From Xanthoparmelia taractica (lineage: Eukaryota; Ascomycota; Lecanoromycetes; Lecanorales; Parmeliaceae), in the NCBI GenBank assembly GCA_033085395.1, contig JANQBS010000053.1, forward strand, positions 1-64,000: DNA of 64,000 bases, written 5' to 3'. Numbering within the stretch: the stretch's first letter is position 1; each line of letters opens with the position of its first letter. Below, piece after piece: positions 46,137 through 57,063 of the stretch. The position numbers were made by a program, and so were the translations under genes. The notes under the pieces were generated by a model. It made no database searches. It was given only the letters and a program-made list of their open reading frames with translations, and was not told the origin of the DNA.

Positions 46137-46973
46137 ATGGCCTCCGAACCCGATGACTACCAGACCATCAGCGAGAATTGTCCAGGGTACATGGTCTTGA
46201 TCTCGGAGGGTATCATATGTACTCGCTGCGCCGGAGAGAAGCGTCACAAGCGGAATGATTGCCCGAAAGCTGCAACTGCTGCGGATCTAGCAACGGACAA
46301 TGTCCTCAAGGCAGATCCGGATGAGCCGGACAATGTGGACTCGGGGATGGAGTCTCTCTCGGATACATCTAGTATATCGTCGGAGTCGACAGCTCGCTCG
46401 GATAGCTCAGAGATGCGAGTGACGAATGCGCATCAGCCCGACCAAGGTGGGAACCACCCTCAAGACTCGCATCTACCGAGGCGCGGCTTCGCACGTCCTG
46501 CTGTCAGTTCCAAAAGTACCCAGCCTGACCATACCAGCCATTCGCCACCGAATCGTCGAACCTCACGCGAACCCAGCCGGGCCCACAAAGTTTTTGGCAA
46601 CGCTTATGGTCAGGCTCCCGTTAGAGCTACCGATAAGCACGTAAAGCAGTCCCGCCACGACCGCGACATCGTGTATGATCCCAATCCGCCGGCATCGACT
46701 CCAACTCATCTCATCTCCGGGCCTACCATCACAACTTCCACTGGGCGTCCTTCCAAAAACAAACACTCTTCGCTAGAGAAAAGGAGCGACAAAACAAGAC
46801 AAGGAAGCCATCCACATGATAGTCGAGCCCCACGATCCATTACTTACGAGGCAACTGAAGATCGCTTGCCTTCAAAGTCTCTCGTCGACACCTCCGGAAA
46901 GTTTGACTACAGCAACACGACATGTCCCAGCTCCTTTGGATTTGGACGGCTCCCTTCAGAGGCCATGGGTTGA
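46137..46973 (+). CDS. Unknown Ser-rich disordered protein with a CCHC-like knuckle
   Basis: A single exon of 278 aa from the first ATG at 46,137 (ATGGCCTCC), after a pyrimidine-rich leader typical of fungal promoters. Residues 28-42 (CTRCAGEKRHKRNDC) have a C-x2-C-x5-H-x4-C spacing, one residue longer than the classic retroviral-type zinc knuckle, so zinc and nucleic-acid binding are only possible. The rest is disordered: acidic and Ser-rich at about 60-100 (SLSDTSSISSESTARSDSSE), then basic and Pro/Ser-rich. A short intron near the 3' end and a further exon cannot be excluded. I recognise no family and give no function. Confidence 0.6.
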   Translation: MASEPDDYQTISENCPGYMVLISEGIICTRCAGEKRHKRNDCPKAATAADLATDNVLKADPDEPDNVDSGMESLSDTSSISSESTARSDSSEMRVTNAHQPDQGGNHPQDSHLPRRGFARPAVSSKSTQPDHTSHSPPNRRTSREPSRAHKVFGNAYGQAPVRATDKHVKQSRHDRDIVYDPNPPASTPTHLISGPTITTSTGRPSKNKHSSLEKRSDKTRQGSHPHDSRAPRSITYEATEDRLPSKSLVDTSGKFDYSNTTCPSSFGFGRLPSEAMG

Positions 46974-49100
46974 GGAGAAAGATGGAGCATACGTGGCACT
47001 GAGCATTTAGGTACGTAGCAGATGGAAGCCTTGCCCATGCCCCACATCCGGTGCTTGGTTGAAGTCAGTCCTAACCCGAAGCTCTGCAGGATTGTGTGGT
47101 CTGTCTTTGCCGCAGCGGAGATGCACTTTTCCCAGCACTTATGCAAGCGTCGATATATACATCCGTGTCTTGTGTGGATAGCAAGCGTTGAATATGATTC
47201 CTTGCCTCTGGTGGATAGCGAGCGTCCAATTAGTCTTCCTTGCCCTGGGCGGATTTGCGAGCATTCAATGGTACTTCGTTGACCAGGGTGGATAGCGCTC
47301 CTTAGTCGGTTTAGCACATCGTCATATTACTCTGGATATGCGGCTTTTTGTTGGTAGCTCGATCCTTAAGGTGACCCTTTTAGCAATCCGGGTCTTATCC
47401 GGGTACACATCTGCCTCCAAATTTCACCTTCCGTCTCGGCAAGACCCACGTGCAGAAGCCCTCAATTTCTTCGAGTGCCTGTCAGCATGCTCTTCATCCC
47501 TCTCTCCATGCCCTTCAAGGTTTTCGTGGGTACGTTCAACAAATTCTTGTTGCATCGAACTGGCTTGAGTAATTCATGTCTGCAACTCCTTCGATCCTTC
47601 GAGTCTACTCTTACCCGTCAGACGAAACCTACAACAAGAGTGATGGGATTCGAGAACGTGACGTGACACCAAGATCGAGGATAACATCGACTCCTATGTC
47701 GTATGCTTAAGTAGTACTGATAAGACTTCTTGCAAGTTTTCCAGAAGTCGTCACAACCACTCGCTGTGCTTCATCAAAGCCGCTGCTCAATAGCCTTTCA
47801 AACATGCCTACGGTGCAGGCACGTATGTGTAATTAGAACGAAAGTTCGTCATGCTTTGGAATTGCGGCACAGCCTCGCATGTACCCTCGTGTCTGCATTG
47901 TTACCAATGAGCATCGTCTGAGCTCCCTTGTTGAGCGCGGGTTTTGATTTAGCCATGCATTCCTCAGGCAGCTGTTGACCGTACGAAATGTAGCCAGGGA
48001 CAGTCTGCAACTGGCAGTCGTCCATTTACTGATGGTCAGGTGGAGAAACAAGCAATTTCGGTAACGCAGAAGGGCCAAGGATGATGGGAGAATTGTTAAA
48101 ATGCGGGCATATGGAATACTTACTTACTTCTACTGGATAGGCCGGCGAGTAAAGGACTAGTGGCAGGATAGACTTTTAAGCAGGCGTGGCATTCCAAATT
48201 ATGCAGACTTGGCAAGCGCAGGGGATGACGGGCATGTCCAAATTCTTTGCATTCAGCCTTATCGGGAGGCTGCATATATTGGAGTCGTGAATTCTTCAGG
48301 GAATTATGGTTATGCTGCTTCGTTGACAGTGAGCGCACTCTTTAAATCCCCCATAATCCTATATAGTACTGAATGGCTTAGACAGGAGGGGTAAGGGAAG
48401 TAGCGCGTTAGGGAGGAGGTACCTAATATGACGGTAAACATCTCGCTTCGTCATTGACATCTGAGTAGCATCGCCTGGGCGTCGACTGGCTCAGATCTGT
48501 CCCCACGGACGATCAACCTGGACCGGTCCGAGGCTATATAATAGCCTAGACTGATCTAAACGGTGCTGTCTTGTAGTCCATATTATATTAGGTTCGGTGA
48601 GTCTGACATTGACAGCTTGCGCCTAGGCATATAGCGTTTGACAAGCGTCATCGGGATGGCTGTATTTGTTATTGGAAGAGGTATAAATGAGGTGCAAGTA
48701 GCTTGATTGGTTCCTTCTCTCCGTCCACTACTGAGCAAAATGCTAGCCTTCAAGATGGGCTTGCTTTGGTTGCTCGCACCAGCTGATGGTAGAATGTCTG
48801 AATAGCGACCGAGATTTACCCGGGCTGCATTGCGTTGGCAGGGTGCGGTTATACCATACATCGTACATTGTACATACTGCAACGTCGCATAAAATGCCAC
48901 GAATGCATGATGCGAGGTGGATCATCGAAACGGATGTAAAGAACCTAGTAGTTGGTAATATAATTTGCATTGGTTGGGAAGCCTGCAGCAACGGGATCAA
49001 ACCTTGATACCTCAGACCTCTGTCAACCACCGGCGCCCACTTTACGAATACGCTTGTTGTTTAATCTTCGAGACGATCAAGATTCTCTTAGTCAGCTTCT
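46974..49100. other. Gene-poor stretch
   Basis: About 2.1 kb with only short frames on both strands, none with a domain or convincing start. A short degenerate repeat around 47,170-47,300 (GTGGATAGCRAGCGT-like) is visible three times. Confidence 0.4.
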
Positions 49101-49747
49101 TAGCGCTGAGATGGTTGTATTACGGTGTATGTTGCGTGCTACCCGTGGGTTATCGATATCTATGGATGTCATATTCAAGCCATGGATATTATGTATAGCC
49201 TTAGAAACATGTACATCTTGATGGTTGCGTTACACCCATCTCATGGGCATTTGGAAATTTCTTATTTTTTGTTCCACTAAATCAACACTATAGAAAATAG
49301 AATTCTAAGTTATCATTAAAAGATATTTTTTTTCTTATAGGGTTGGGCTCCGGGGGCTACCGCCCCCGGAGCCCCTATAAGAAATCGACGTTAAATTTTT
49401 GTTATTTTTTTTAGGGCTTCCGGGGGGCTACTATCCCCCGAAGCTCAACCCTATAAGGGAAAAAAAATCTTTTAATAATAACTTTTTTATTATTTATTTA
49501 ATTTAAATAATTTAAAAGTATATATATAGAATAAATAATAAATAATAAATATTTTTTATTAAAATTCTATTTTCTATATTATTGGTGTAGTGGAATAGAA
49601 AATAAGATATTTTCAAAATGCCCATGAGATGGGTGTAACGCCACCATCAAGATACACCTATCTCCATGGATTCATATTATATCTATGGCTGGGACCGATC
49701 CATGAGTAGCATGCAACATGTATTTGGTTCGATTCCTCATAGCGCTG
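49101..49747. mobile_element. Near-palindromic repeat element with AT-rich core and GC-rich hairpins
   Basis: The whole stretch is an imperfect inverted repeat. The left arm (49,101 to about 49,390) pairs with the right arm (about 49,400-49,747). Matching blocks include GTTACACCCATCTCATGGGC on both sides (49,228 onward; 49,620-49,640 inverted), ATGTTGCGTGCTAC/ATGTTGCATGCTAC, and AGCGCT at both outer edges. Each arm carries its own GC hairpin: 49,338-49,382 (CTCCGGGGGC-TACC-GCCCCCGGAG) and 49,412-49,466. The right arm has an extra AT-rich insert of about 70 nt. No coding frame is present, so it resembles a MITE or foldback element. Flanking target duplications were not identified. Confidence 0.7.
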
Positions 49748-52700
49748 GTACGATGGTGTAGCGTGTTTTTATCCCGTTTTCTCTTAGCTAATAAGAGATA
49801 AGAAGTCCTTTTAGTAGCTCTTTACCCAAATAGACCGCCTCCGGACCGATTAGCAAAGTCCAAACCATCAAGCGTTGTGGGACCTGGTATCAGCACTTGC
49901 GTCGAATGACCTCAGCAGTAACCTCGGCCACAACCATCTGCCTCTTCCCTCAGTCGCATTGGTCTTTTCAGGAGTCTCGCGCTTTACTCCTCGGGCACGT
50001 GAAGATCTCCTCATTTCCCTCTTCTTCCTAGATCACTCACTCCTGATTCCTTTGAATTTGGTACAAGTGCTTCGTATCCACCAGACTGTACGTGGTGCAA
50101 TGCTATGCAGGGGTCTCTAGAAGAACCCTGATTTTCTCCGCAGTTTGCCTGGCTAAGGCTAGTAGCTTAGGGAAGTTACTTCTGTACTTCTACCAATCTA
50201 TTAGAGACGCTAGAACCCCTGCTTGGTGTCCGCACTAGTATATAACCTGGTAGATACGAATTACCTGGGGATACGATCCTTCGTTCATACACTCTTATGC
50301 CCAACGCGCGTGCTTACATCGCTGACCATGCCGTAGCGCGCCTTGAGACTCTGCAAGCTAACCCTAAGGAAGCGTCGAAGACCGAACCCATCTTGTCTCA
50401 TGCCACTATTACTGAAGCTAGCGCATCTAGCAATGATCGAGGAATCATAACAGATGCATCATGCTTGTGACAATTCCCACCACCCGCGTACGAATGTTCC
50501 GTGCAGCATACCCAGCACGCCAGCCAGTCCTTCAGGGATCAAACCGACCACATAGTGTTTTTTTGCTAAACGCCAATTTACGGTCAAATGTAAAAGCAAC
50601 ATCCACCTAACCGAGTACCAAAGCGAGCACAAGAGCCTTGACGTGCTGCGCAGACAAGTAGCCGTCAGCGTCGGCAATAAGCCGTAGTGCCGTACATATA
50701 TATCACGCGGATGGCGATGGCCTAGTCATCAATGTTATCAGTTTGATTACTTTTGATTTGACCGACTTGAGTCCTGTTTCAGTCACCTTTTAATACTGAC
50801 TACCCGTCCAGTCTTTCATAGTCAGGTTCTGCAAACACTGCAGAGCCCCGCAAACGCTTCGATGCTTCTTGCCTAATTGTAAGGGGCCTCAGGATGCTAT
50901 TGGCGGTTTCGGTACGGTACCCGGAATGAGGCGCCACGACAAGCGTGGAAGGCGGTCGGTGTAGGGGTTGGGTTCTTGCAGAGGCGATTGTGAAATGAGG
51001 GAAAATGAATGGACAGACCAGTCCGCGAGTGCTAATATGCCGGGAGGACGCAGCTGGGAAGAGAGTATTTTGGTGCGAGCGTTGCTCTTTATAGTCATAT
51101 CTAGTATATAACACGAGAGAAGCTGAGACTGTTGCGTACTGTATATTATGGGGAGATAGAAATACACAGGTAGGGCCCAGACGTGGCGCTACTAGCCGAA
51201 CCGAAGATAAGCCGGGATATTTGCTGGACGATGGTCCTCAATCATTCTTCATTCTACTTTCATCGATGGAGCGCAGCTCCCGCAGTATCTTCACGTCACG
51301 CTCCAGACCTATTACGGCAGTGCCCCCGGCCGATAAGAGTTCTTGGCGCAGCTGAGGCTCAGCATGGCTGGCGCTGCCTCCAGAAGCCGAAGGCAAGTGT
51401 CAATCCTGGCCATTACATTCACTATCTGACAAATTTTGCCTCACAGTGCGCATCGACGTGATTGCTCTTATCCTCTTTCCCCTCCCAAGAACTCCCTACC
51501 GGACTAGCGAGCCTGACCGCACGGTTCTGGCTTTCGGACATCTCGACATCGTAATCAGATTCTCCATGTGTTACGCCATGATGTCCATATGGGTAGTGAA
51601 GCCGCTAGAGATGCGGTAATGGAAGTAACGATGAGAGCTTAAGTATTGGAGATGGAGCTGGGGACCCACACTGCCGTTCGCCGTGTGCTGTAGGGGTAGC
51701 ACCTGGAAGAAGCTACGAGATCAGCCGCTTCGCGGTCGAGTTGCCAAAACAACCATCATGTTGGCTACTGGGTACTCTTCTGTCGGCAGGGGAAGATCAG
51801 ATTGCGATGTGAAGGAGTCAGAATGGTTGAAGAGGGTATTTCTCAGCCTAAGGAGTTGGGCTATGCTGGATACAGAAAGATTCTACGAGCGCAAGTCCGG
51901 GCAACGACCCAAATTAGACGCATGAAGTTTACAGCACAGGTTGCAACCCTGCGTCCGAAAGGAGGTCCGTGAGACTGTGCCACTGGACCGTCGTTAGTTG
52001 CTATCCAAAAAATTGGCCCATTGCTGCGCCCTACGAGCTCGAGCTGCTGCGACTTTGGCTTCCTCTTTGGCCCTTGTGTGACCCGGCATCTGTGGTTTGC
52101 CACCCCGTCTGCTTGAATAATTACCTCACTGTTACGTGTAACTGCACTTGGATGACTCGCGTAAGCCATTCGCAGGAGATGCTGTTCCTTTACCGCCAAG
52201 ACAGCAGCTTCGGACTCATGTCCGGGGCGAGATGTCGCCTCTCACGACCTAAACCAATCACAACGTCCACACAATAAAGATCTAGGCCCTCGTTGGTAAG
52301 GACATAAAGTTGGAGTCTTCTTCTCCACATCTCTCAAGGTGGACCCCAAACGGAGCCCTCTGCGTTCCAATGGCAGAGCACCAAAGTATGCTCCAGCTTC
52401 CCCGGCATGCACATCGTCGCCAATTCTAGCAATAACCGAGACTCTAATTCTTTATCTGTCAAAGTCATCAACTCCAAGGGGAGCTGCTCTACGTCCCAAT
52501 GACAACTTGTCAAAAAAAAACATACTCGCTGAAGTCTTCGTGCCGACTCATGTCTAATGGCACTTTAGTGGACCCGAAAGAAGATCATTCAAATTACTTT
52601 GCAGTTCGAAGAGGAAGGTGAACAGACCCAAGTGGGAGAACAATGGCAGCGGAGAGTCAGAGAACAACCTCTACCTACTCAGCGAGAGTGGGTCGTCTCC

Positions 52701-54128
52701 ATGGTCCCATTCCTTGACATGCAACGGACATCTTCGACAACGGTGCCTGAAGATCATTATAGTCCGTGCGTAAGAAGAAGATCCAGAGGGCTTCGCAGCA
52801 CGCACCGAGCAAGTATTACCTGATATTGGTCATGAAATATCCAGGCTGGATCCACGACATCAGCCTCATTCAGCACAGTGGGAAGCACTATCTAACAGGA
52901 CGGAACCGAACTTCTCCACGAGTAATGTAATGTACCGTACCTCATACAGAATACATGAGCCATCCCTAATGAGGAAAGGTGGCAAACTTAGCGCGCAATA
53001 TTTGGGTTTTCTGTCGCTCTCTCGGCTTTGCTCGCTGTCGCCACGGACGTTATTGCAGCTCAACTGTTTCCAGCCACTCGAAATACACATTGACCTCTTT
53101 ACATCATTACCATCCTTTTCACAAATCATCTCTGTTCCTCGTTACTTCTTCTTTCCGCGTGCTTGCCTCTTTTCTGGCCCGCCAGTAACCTTAAGTCCTT
53201 TGTTACCTGCGCCAGGCGGTGTCATGATTGTTGGCTCACTAATCCGATCACGCTAAGTCCCCCACAGTCTCCTAGATTAAGCAATATGTATCGGTGCCTG
53301 AACTAGTATATTTTCACGCCCTCCTCCTCTTCATGGATTGCAACCTGCGCTGCAAACTTCATACGTCCGATTTTCACCGTTTCCAGATCTTGCACTTGCT
53401 TTACCCAATACTCTTCGCATTCAGAAAAGTCTAATCAACATCTGCGAGTTCTCCGAGGGTAGGCGGAAGATTCATTGGTCAGTCCACGCGCGCTGGGACG
53501 GCATGCAATCGTTTCAGTACAATCTATCCACGAGGGAAAAGATGCCGGAGCAGCAATGATCCCTTGACTTGACCGACGCTAATTTGTACCGAAAAACCAT
53601 GCAAGAATTACACCGAGGGATCCTTAGCAGACGAAGGTTCCACACGGTATCAGGCTTGTACATTACGATACTAGGCAATATATGGGAGCAGCTTTTGGGA
53701 ACGAAGATGCCGATTGGGCAAAGCGCACGTTTGCGGTGGTGTCGCTGAAATAGACCAGAGTGGAGCTTCATAGATTTGAACCTTCGAAGAGAAAGAGGAT
53801 GCGTGTTAATCTACCGGAATTTAGGAAGGGGGGATAGTATGATCAGGCAGGGATTGAAGGCCATGGAGGCTCCAATGGCAAGGGTAGTCAGTGTCATTTA
53901 TCGCCTCGGCAACCAACGGCCTTAGCCAAAATATGACTCGAGGTGCAGCAGAGAACAGTATCGTGGAGGCGAACCGTCATAAGAATATCCTGATCAGGAA
54001 CTAGGCTGTCAATGCTTCTATGGATGAAGAGCTTGCTGTTGCCAACTTCCGACTTTATGGTACGCGAAAAAGTCCAGTGCCAACGTCTGAACTACCTAGC
54101 AGGCTCTCTACCACCAAAATCTTTCTCA
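49748..54128. other. Gene-poor stretch with short doubtful ORFs
   Basis: About 4.4 kb. A + strand ORF of 57 codons at 50,297-50,470 (MPNARAYIADHAVARLETLQ...) and + strand frames around 52,339-52,770 (SSPWSHSLTCNGHLRQRCLK) look partly protein-like, but I could not build a gene from them. No RNA gene or repeat is evident. Confidence 0.4.
50297..50470 (+). CDS. Small unknown ORF
   Basis: 57 aa from ATG to TGA with protein-like composition (ARLETLQANPKEASKTEPIL and a Ser/Thr/Ala-rich end). Too short for a domain call and no neighbouring exon could be joined. It may be a chance ORF. Confidence 0.2.
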   Translation: MPNARAYIADHAVARLETLQANPKEASKTEPILSHATITEASASSNDRGIITDASCL

Positions 54129-54401
54129 TCAATACATCAATGAATCCCGGTTCTTCAGTGCCTGCAAAACCTCAGGGACGACCCCCGTATCACCGTTCCG
54201 TTTATACAACTGCAAAAGGTACTCACGATTGGACTCCTTACCCGTATGCCCTTTCAAGTCCGGGACTTTCCCTTGTGAAACATCTCTAATGACAGCCTTA
54301 GGCACATCATGTTCTCCAGTGGCGGCATAGATTGCTGACAAGAGACTAGCAATGTCGGCTGTTGTGGAGGGAATGTGACGTACCATGTAGCCGTTGGACA
54401 T
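54129..54401 (-). CDS. Small unknown protein ORF
   Basis: 90 aa from ATG 54,401 (MSNGYMVRHIPSTTADIASL) to the end ALKNRDSLMY. The composition is well balanced, and amphipathic stretches such as LLSAIYAATGEHDVPKAVIR look like real protein. A second frame just upstream on the same strand (54,419-54,637, MRTLGQAATLLSITPISENA) might be an exon of the same gene, but no good junction was found. No family is recognised. Confidence 0.35.
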   Translation of the reverse strand: MSNGYMVRHIPSTTADIASLLSAIYAATGEHDVPKAVIRDVSQGKVPDLKGHTGKESNREYLLQLYKRNGDTGVVPEVLQALKNRDSLMY

Positions 54402-54787
54402 TGTAGAAGAAATCTTCGCTAAGTTCGCGATCGCGGAGTCAACGCGCCCCTGGTATGGAAGAAGCGGACTCCAACAAGACGAATGCCGTCCGATTTACGA
54501 AAGCGTCCTAACAGAACGATGTTAGGGTCTTCCGAGACAGCCAAAGTTGGGTTAATAGTCACTACTAGAGAGTAAGAAGCATTTTCTGATATCGGAGTTA
54601 TGCTCAGCAAAGTGGCTGCTTGCCCCAAAGTCCTCATAAACTCTACTGGATTCCTAGCACAGAGGCTACGCAGGAGATCAGCTCTGTTCTCATACTATTG
54701 AACATGATATCTTACAAACGGCACTGTCGAAGCGTCTCTTGTAGGATTACTTTACCCATGCAAAGCGATTCTATGCCGACATCTCAG

Positions 54788-55270
54788 TCAAAAACTGCTG
54801 CAGCTAGCATCACCCCCCGACAGAAACCATCCACCCTTCAAGATTGAATTTTCGCTGTTAACAAAAACTCCAAACGAAACAGACAAACTCGAAAAGCCGC
54901 AAGAAGCACCTTCAGCGCCCTTCACATGAATTAGCCTTCCCGCTAGCACGCTGCCGACGTATCTGTTGAGCGCGGCGGAAGCAAGACGTGGAATGTACGG
55001 AAGCTCAATCCAAAGCCTTTCGCTACTCAACTTTTCGAGCAATACGGAGAGGGATTCTGAGAAGGTCTGGATACATTGTGCAAACGCCGCACTGTAGTAG
55101 TGTAGTAGGCTGTGAAATGCTCGTACCCGTACAGGTCGCGTTCGATCAACGTGCCTAGATGTACCTCGCACACAGACTGCTCTTTTAGTAACACTGAGCG
55201 TGTTGATATCCACCTCAACTAGCATGAAGCTGGAATTTTCACTCCGCCTTCTCCCCCACCACCCATCCAT
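54788..55270 (-). CDS. Unknown ORF of 160 residues
   Basis: An uninterrupted frame from ATG 55,270 (MDGWWGRRRSENSSFMLVEV) to TCSSF-stop. The centre (FSESLSVLLEKLSSERLWIE) is helix-like. It is longer than most chance frames in this stretch, but there is no domain, no clear promoter and no neighbour to support it. It could be a decayed or chance ORF. Confidence 0.25.
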   Translation of the reverse strand: MDGWWGRRRSENSSFMLVEVDINTLSVTKRAVCVRGTSRHVDRTRPVRVRAFHSLLHYYSAAFAQCIQTFSESLSVLLEKLSSERLWIELPYIPRLASAALNRYVGSVLAGRLIHVKGAEGASCGFSSLSVSFGVFVNSENSILKGGWFLSGGDASCSSF

Positions 55271-55620
55271 ACCTAATTTTTATGGCGAGTTACCCTCCCA
55301 CGGATGTGCAGTTTCCAGCTGCCGGCTTAGCGCTCTTTTACTAGTGAGCTGTGCGTTGGGACGTGTGGGTTATTTCTAGAGCGCATGAATGAGCCGCCAA
55401 ATGTGGAGCAGCTGAACTAGGAAGACACGTTTCCGTGCTAACCTTTTGAAGACACATAACAACATGTACTAGGCTGCTACTTGCTTCCTCCCCTAAGCAA
55501 CATTCCGCATGATAGATTTTCGCAATAGAACAATTCACAAGGCATGAACGTCTCCCCGCACGGCCCCCACGTCTTCCCTACCTCTGCCCTTGCCGCAAGC
55601 CGCCAATGACCCCTAGACCC

Positions 55621-57063
55621 TTACAAAGGCGAGGCCAGCGTACACCCACTATTCGCGAAAACAGGATTGAGCTTCGAAGTAGCAAAACTCAAAAGCGCAC
55701 TCGGGATCGTCAGGACCGAACTCAAACTATCCGGCACATCATCCGTCGCGAGCTGGTAGAGCAGGCAGAGTACATCCTGCGTGTTGAGACTGAGTTTGCC
55801 GTTAGAGATGCTGCTGCCAAAGTTGAGCGCGTCGAAATTTCCAACGCCGACGTTGCCGCCGAAGAGGACGGGGTGCGCAGTGTACAGAGCAACGATTTGG
55901 GGCACGAGATCGGCGATGGTGTAGGGATTTGTGCGGCTGAACCAGCCTATTCCGCCGCGCACGGGGTTCACGGGGATATGTTCTGTGTTGTTGAACTTGA
56001 CGACGCCGTTTACATCCGGGTTAGTGGTACCGTAGAAGGCGCCGAGGTCGAGGAAGATGGGCGAGCCGTCGGGTCCGTGGGAGGGGAAGAGTTCGTAGAG
56101 GAAGGATGCGGCGCCGTATAGCAGCACGGCCTTGGGTCCGAAGAAGAAGTTTGGATTGGTGGCTTTGGAGTCTTGGTAGCGGTTGAATTGGTGCTGAGCC
56201 ACCACGGATTGATCAAATGAGTAGCTGCCGAAGACATCCGTCTTCGCGCCTCCTTTGTAGGCGAGAGCGGTCAATTGGGAGAAGTAAGTTTCGTTGAATG
56301 AGTGGTCATCGCCGAAGAAGAAGTCGGCGCGCGTTAGAGATGCGTCTCCCTCGAATTTCTGTGCTTCAGGTTAGTTCAAAGACCTGGGGCCTCTCAGGGA
56401 CAAGGATACGTGCGTTGTGAGAGTTCAAGCCGCCTTCAGTACCAAGGAGTGAGCCGGTCAATGACGTTCGGCTCGTGGCATCACATCCAATCGACATCTT
56501 CTGCGTGACTGGGTCCCCATTCAAGCCAACCCCAAGGACAGCTAGCAAGACCGCAAGGTCATAGCCAACGTTGTAAATATTCTGCTGTGCATCGAGTAAT
56601 TCCGAGAAAGTCGTCACACCATCATGGCTGATGAACTATTGTAACGTCAGTGAATTAGACGATTAAGCACATAGGGTCTTGAAGGCAGCCATACGTTGTG
56701 GTTCGCTGCAGCATTCAAACCAGGACAGGGTCCTCGAATATCGTTCGGGCCCGGAGGTGTAAATCCATGGACATCATCTCCAACGGCGGGCACTTGGAAG
56801 TTCCCAGGGCGGGTACTGGGGAGTCCGTTTATGGCGCCTGCGTAGGGGAACTGCGACGTGATGGGGGCAGCTGGCACATGGTTTGGATTGAATGGACAGG
56901 TGGTCTGGCGTTTAGCATTCTGGGCTTCGATTTCAGACGCGGATCTGATGCCAGGTATGCCGGCCACCCATGGGAATGCCATGGCGTTGGGAATGACCAT
57001 TATGGCTAGAAGGAAGATGGGGGACATGGTTGTCCATTCGGTGGCAGGACTTGGATTGAACAT
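55621..57063 (-). CDS. Secreted heme-thiolate peroxidase (chloroperoxidase/peroxygenase family)
   Basis: A Peroxidase_2-family enzyme: secreted heme-thiolate proteins that halogenate or hydroxylate organic substrates with H2O2. Exons 56,695-57,063, 56,414-56,635 and 55,621-56,358 give 442 aa. Starting at ATG 57,027 instead (MSPIFLLAIMVIPNAMAFPW, a clean signal peptide with a better context) gives 430. The heme-ligand motif GPCPGLNAAANHN holds the proximal Cys113. It is followed across intron 1 by FISHDGVTTFSELLDAQQNI and, across intron 2, by KFEGDASLTRADFFFG, the EGD..R signature of the long (UPO-like) group. FNRYQDSKATNPNF and a C-terminal Cys (SGCTLASPL) are also present. The acid-base Glu was not assigned. 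Intron 2 keeps the frame best with a GC-AG border. The substrate is unknown. Confidence 0.85.

Noticed and set aside
49725..49740. GGTTCGATTCC resembling a tRNA B box
   Set aside because: No A box at the right distance and no T-stem or acceptor-stem pairing; it lies in the arm of the palindromic repeat.
55606..56121. 171-residue frame on the + strand
   Set aside because: Antisense to exon 3 of the peroxidase; no domain.
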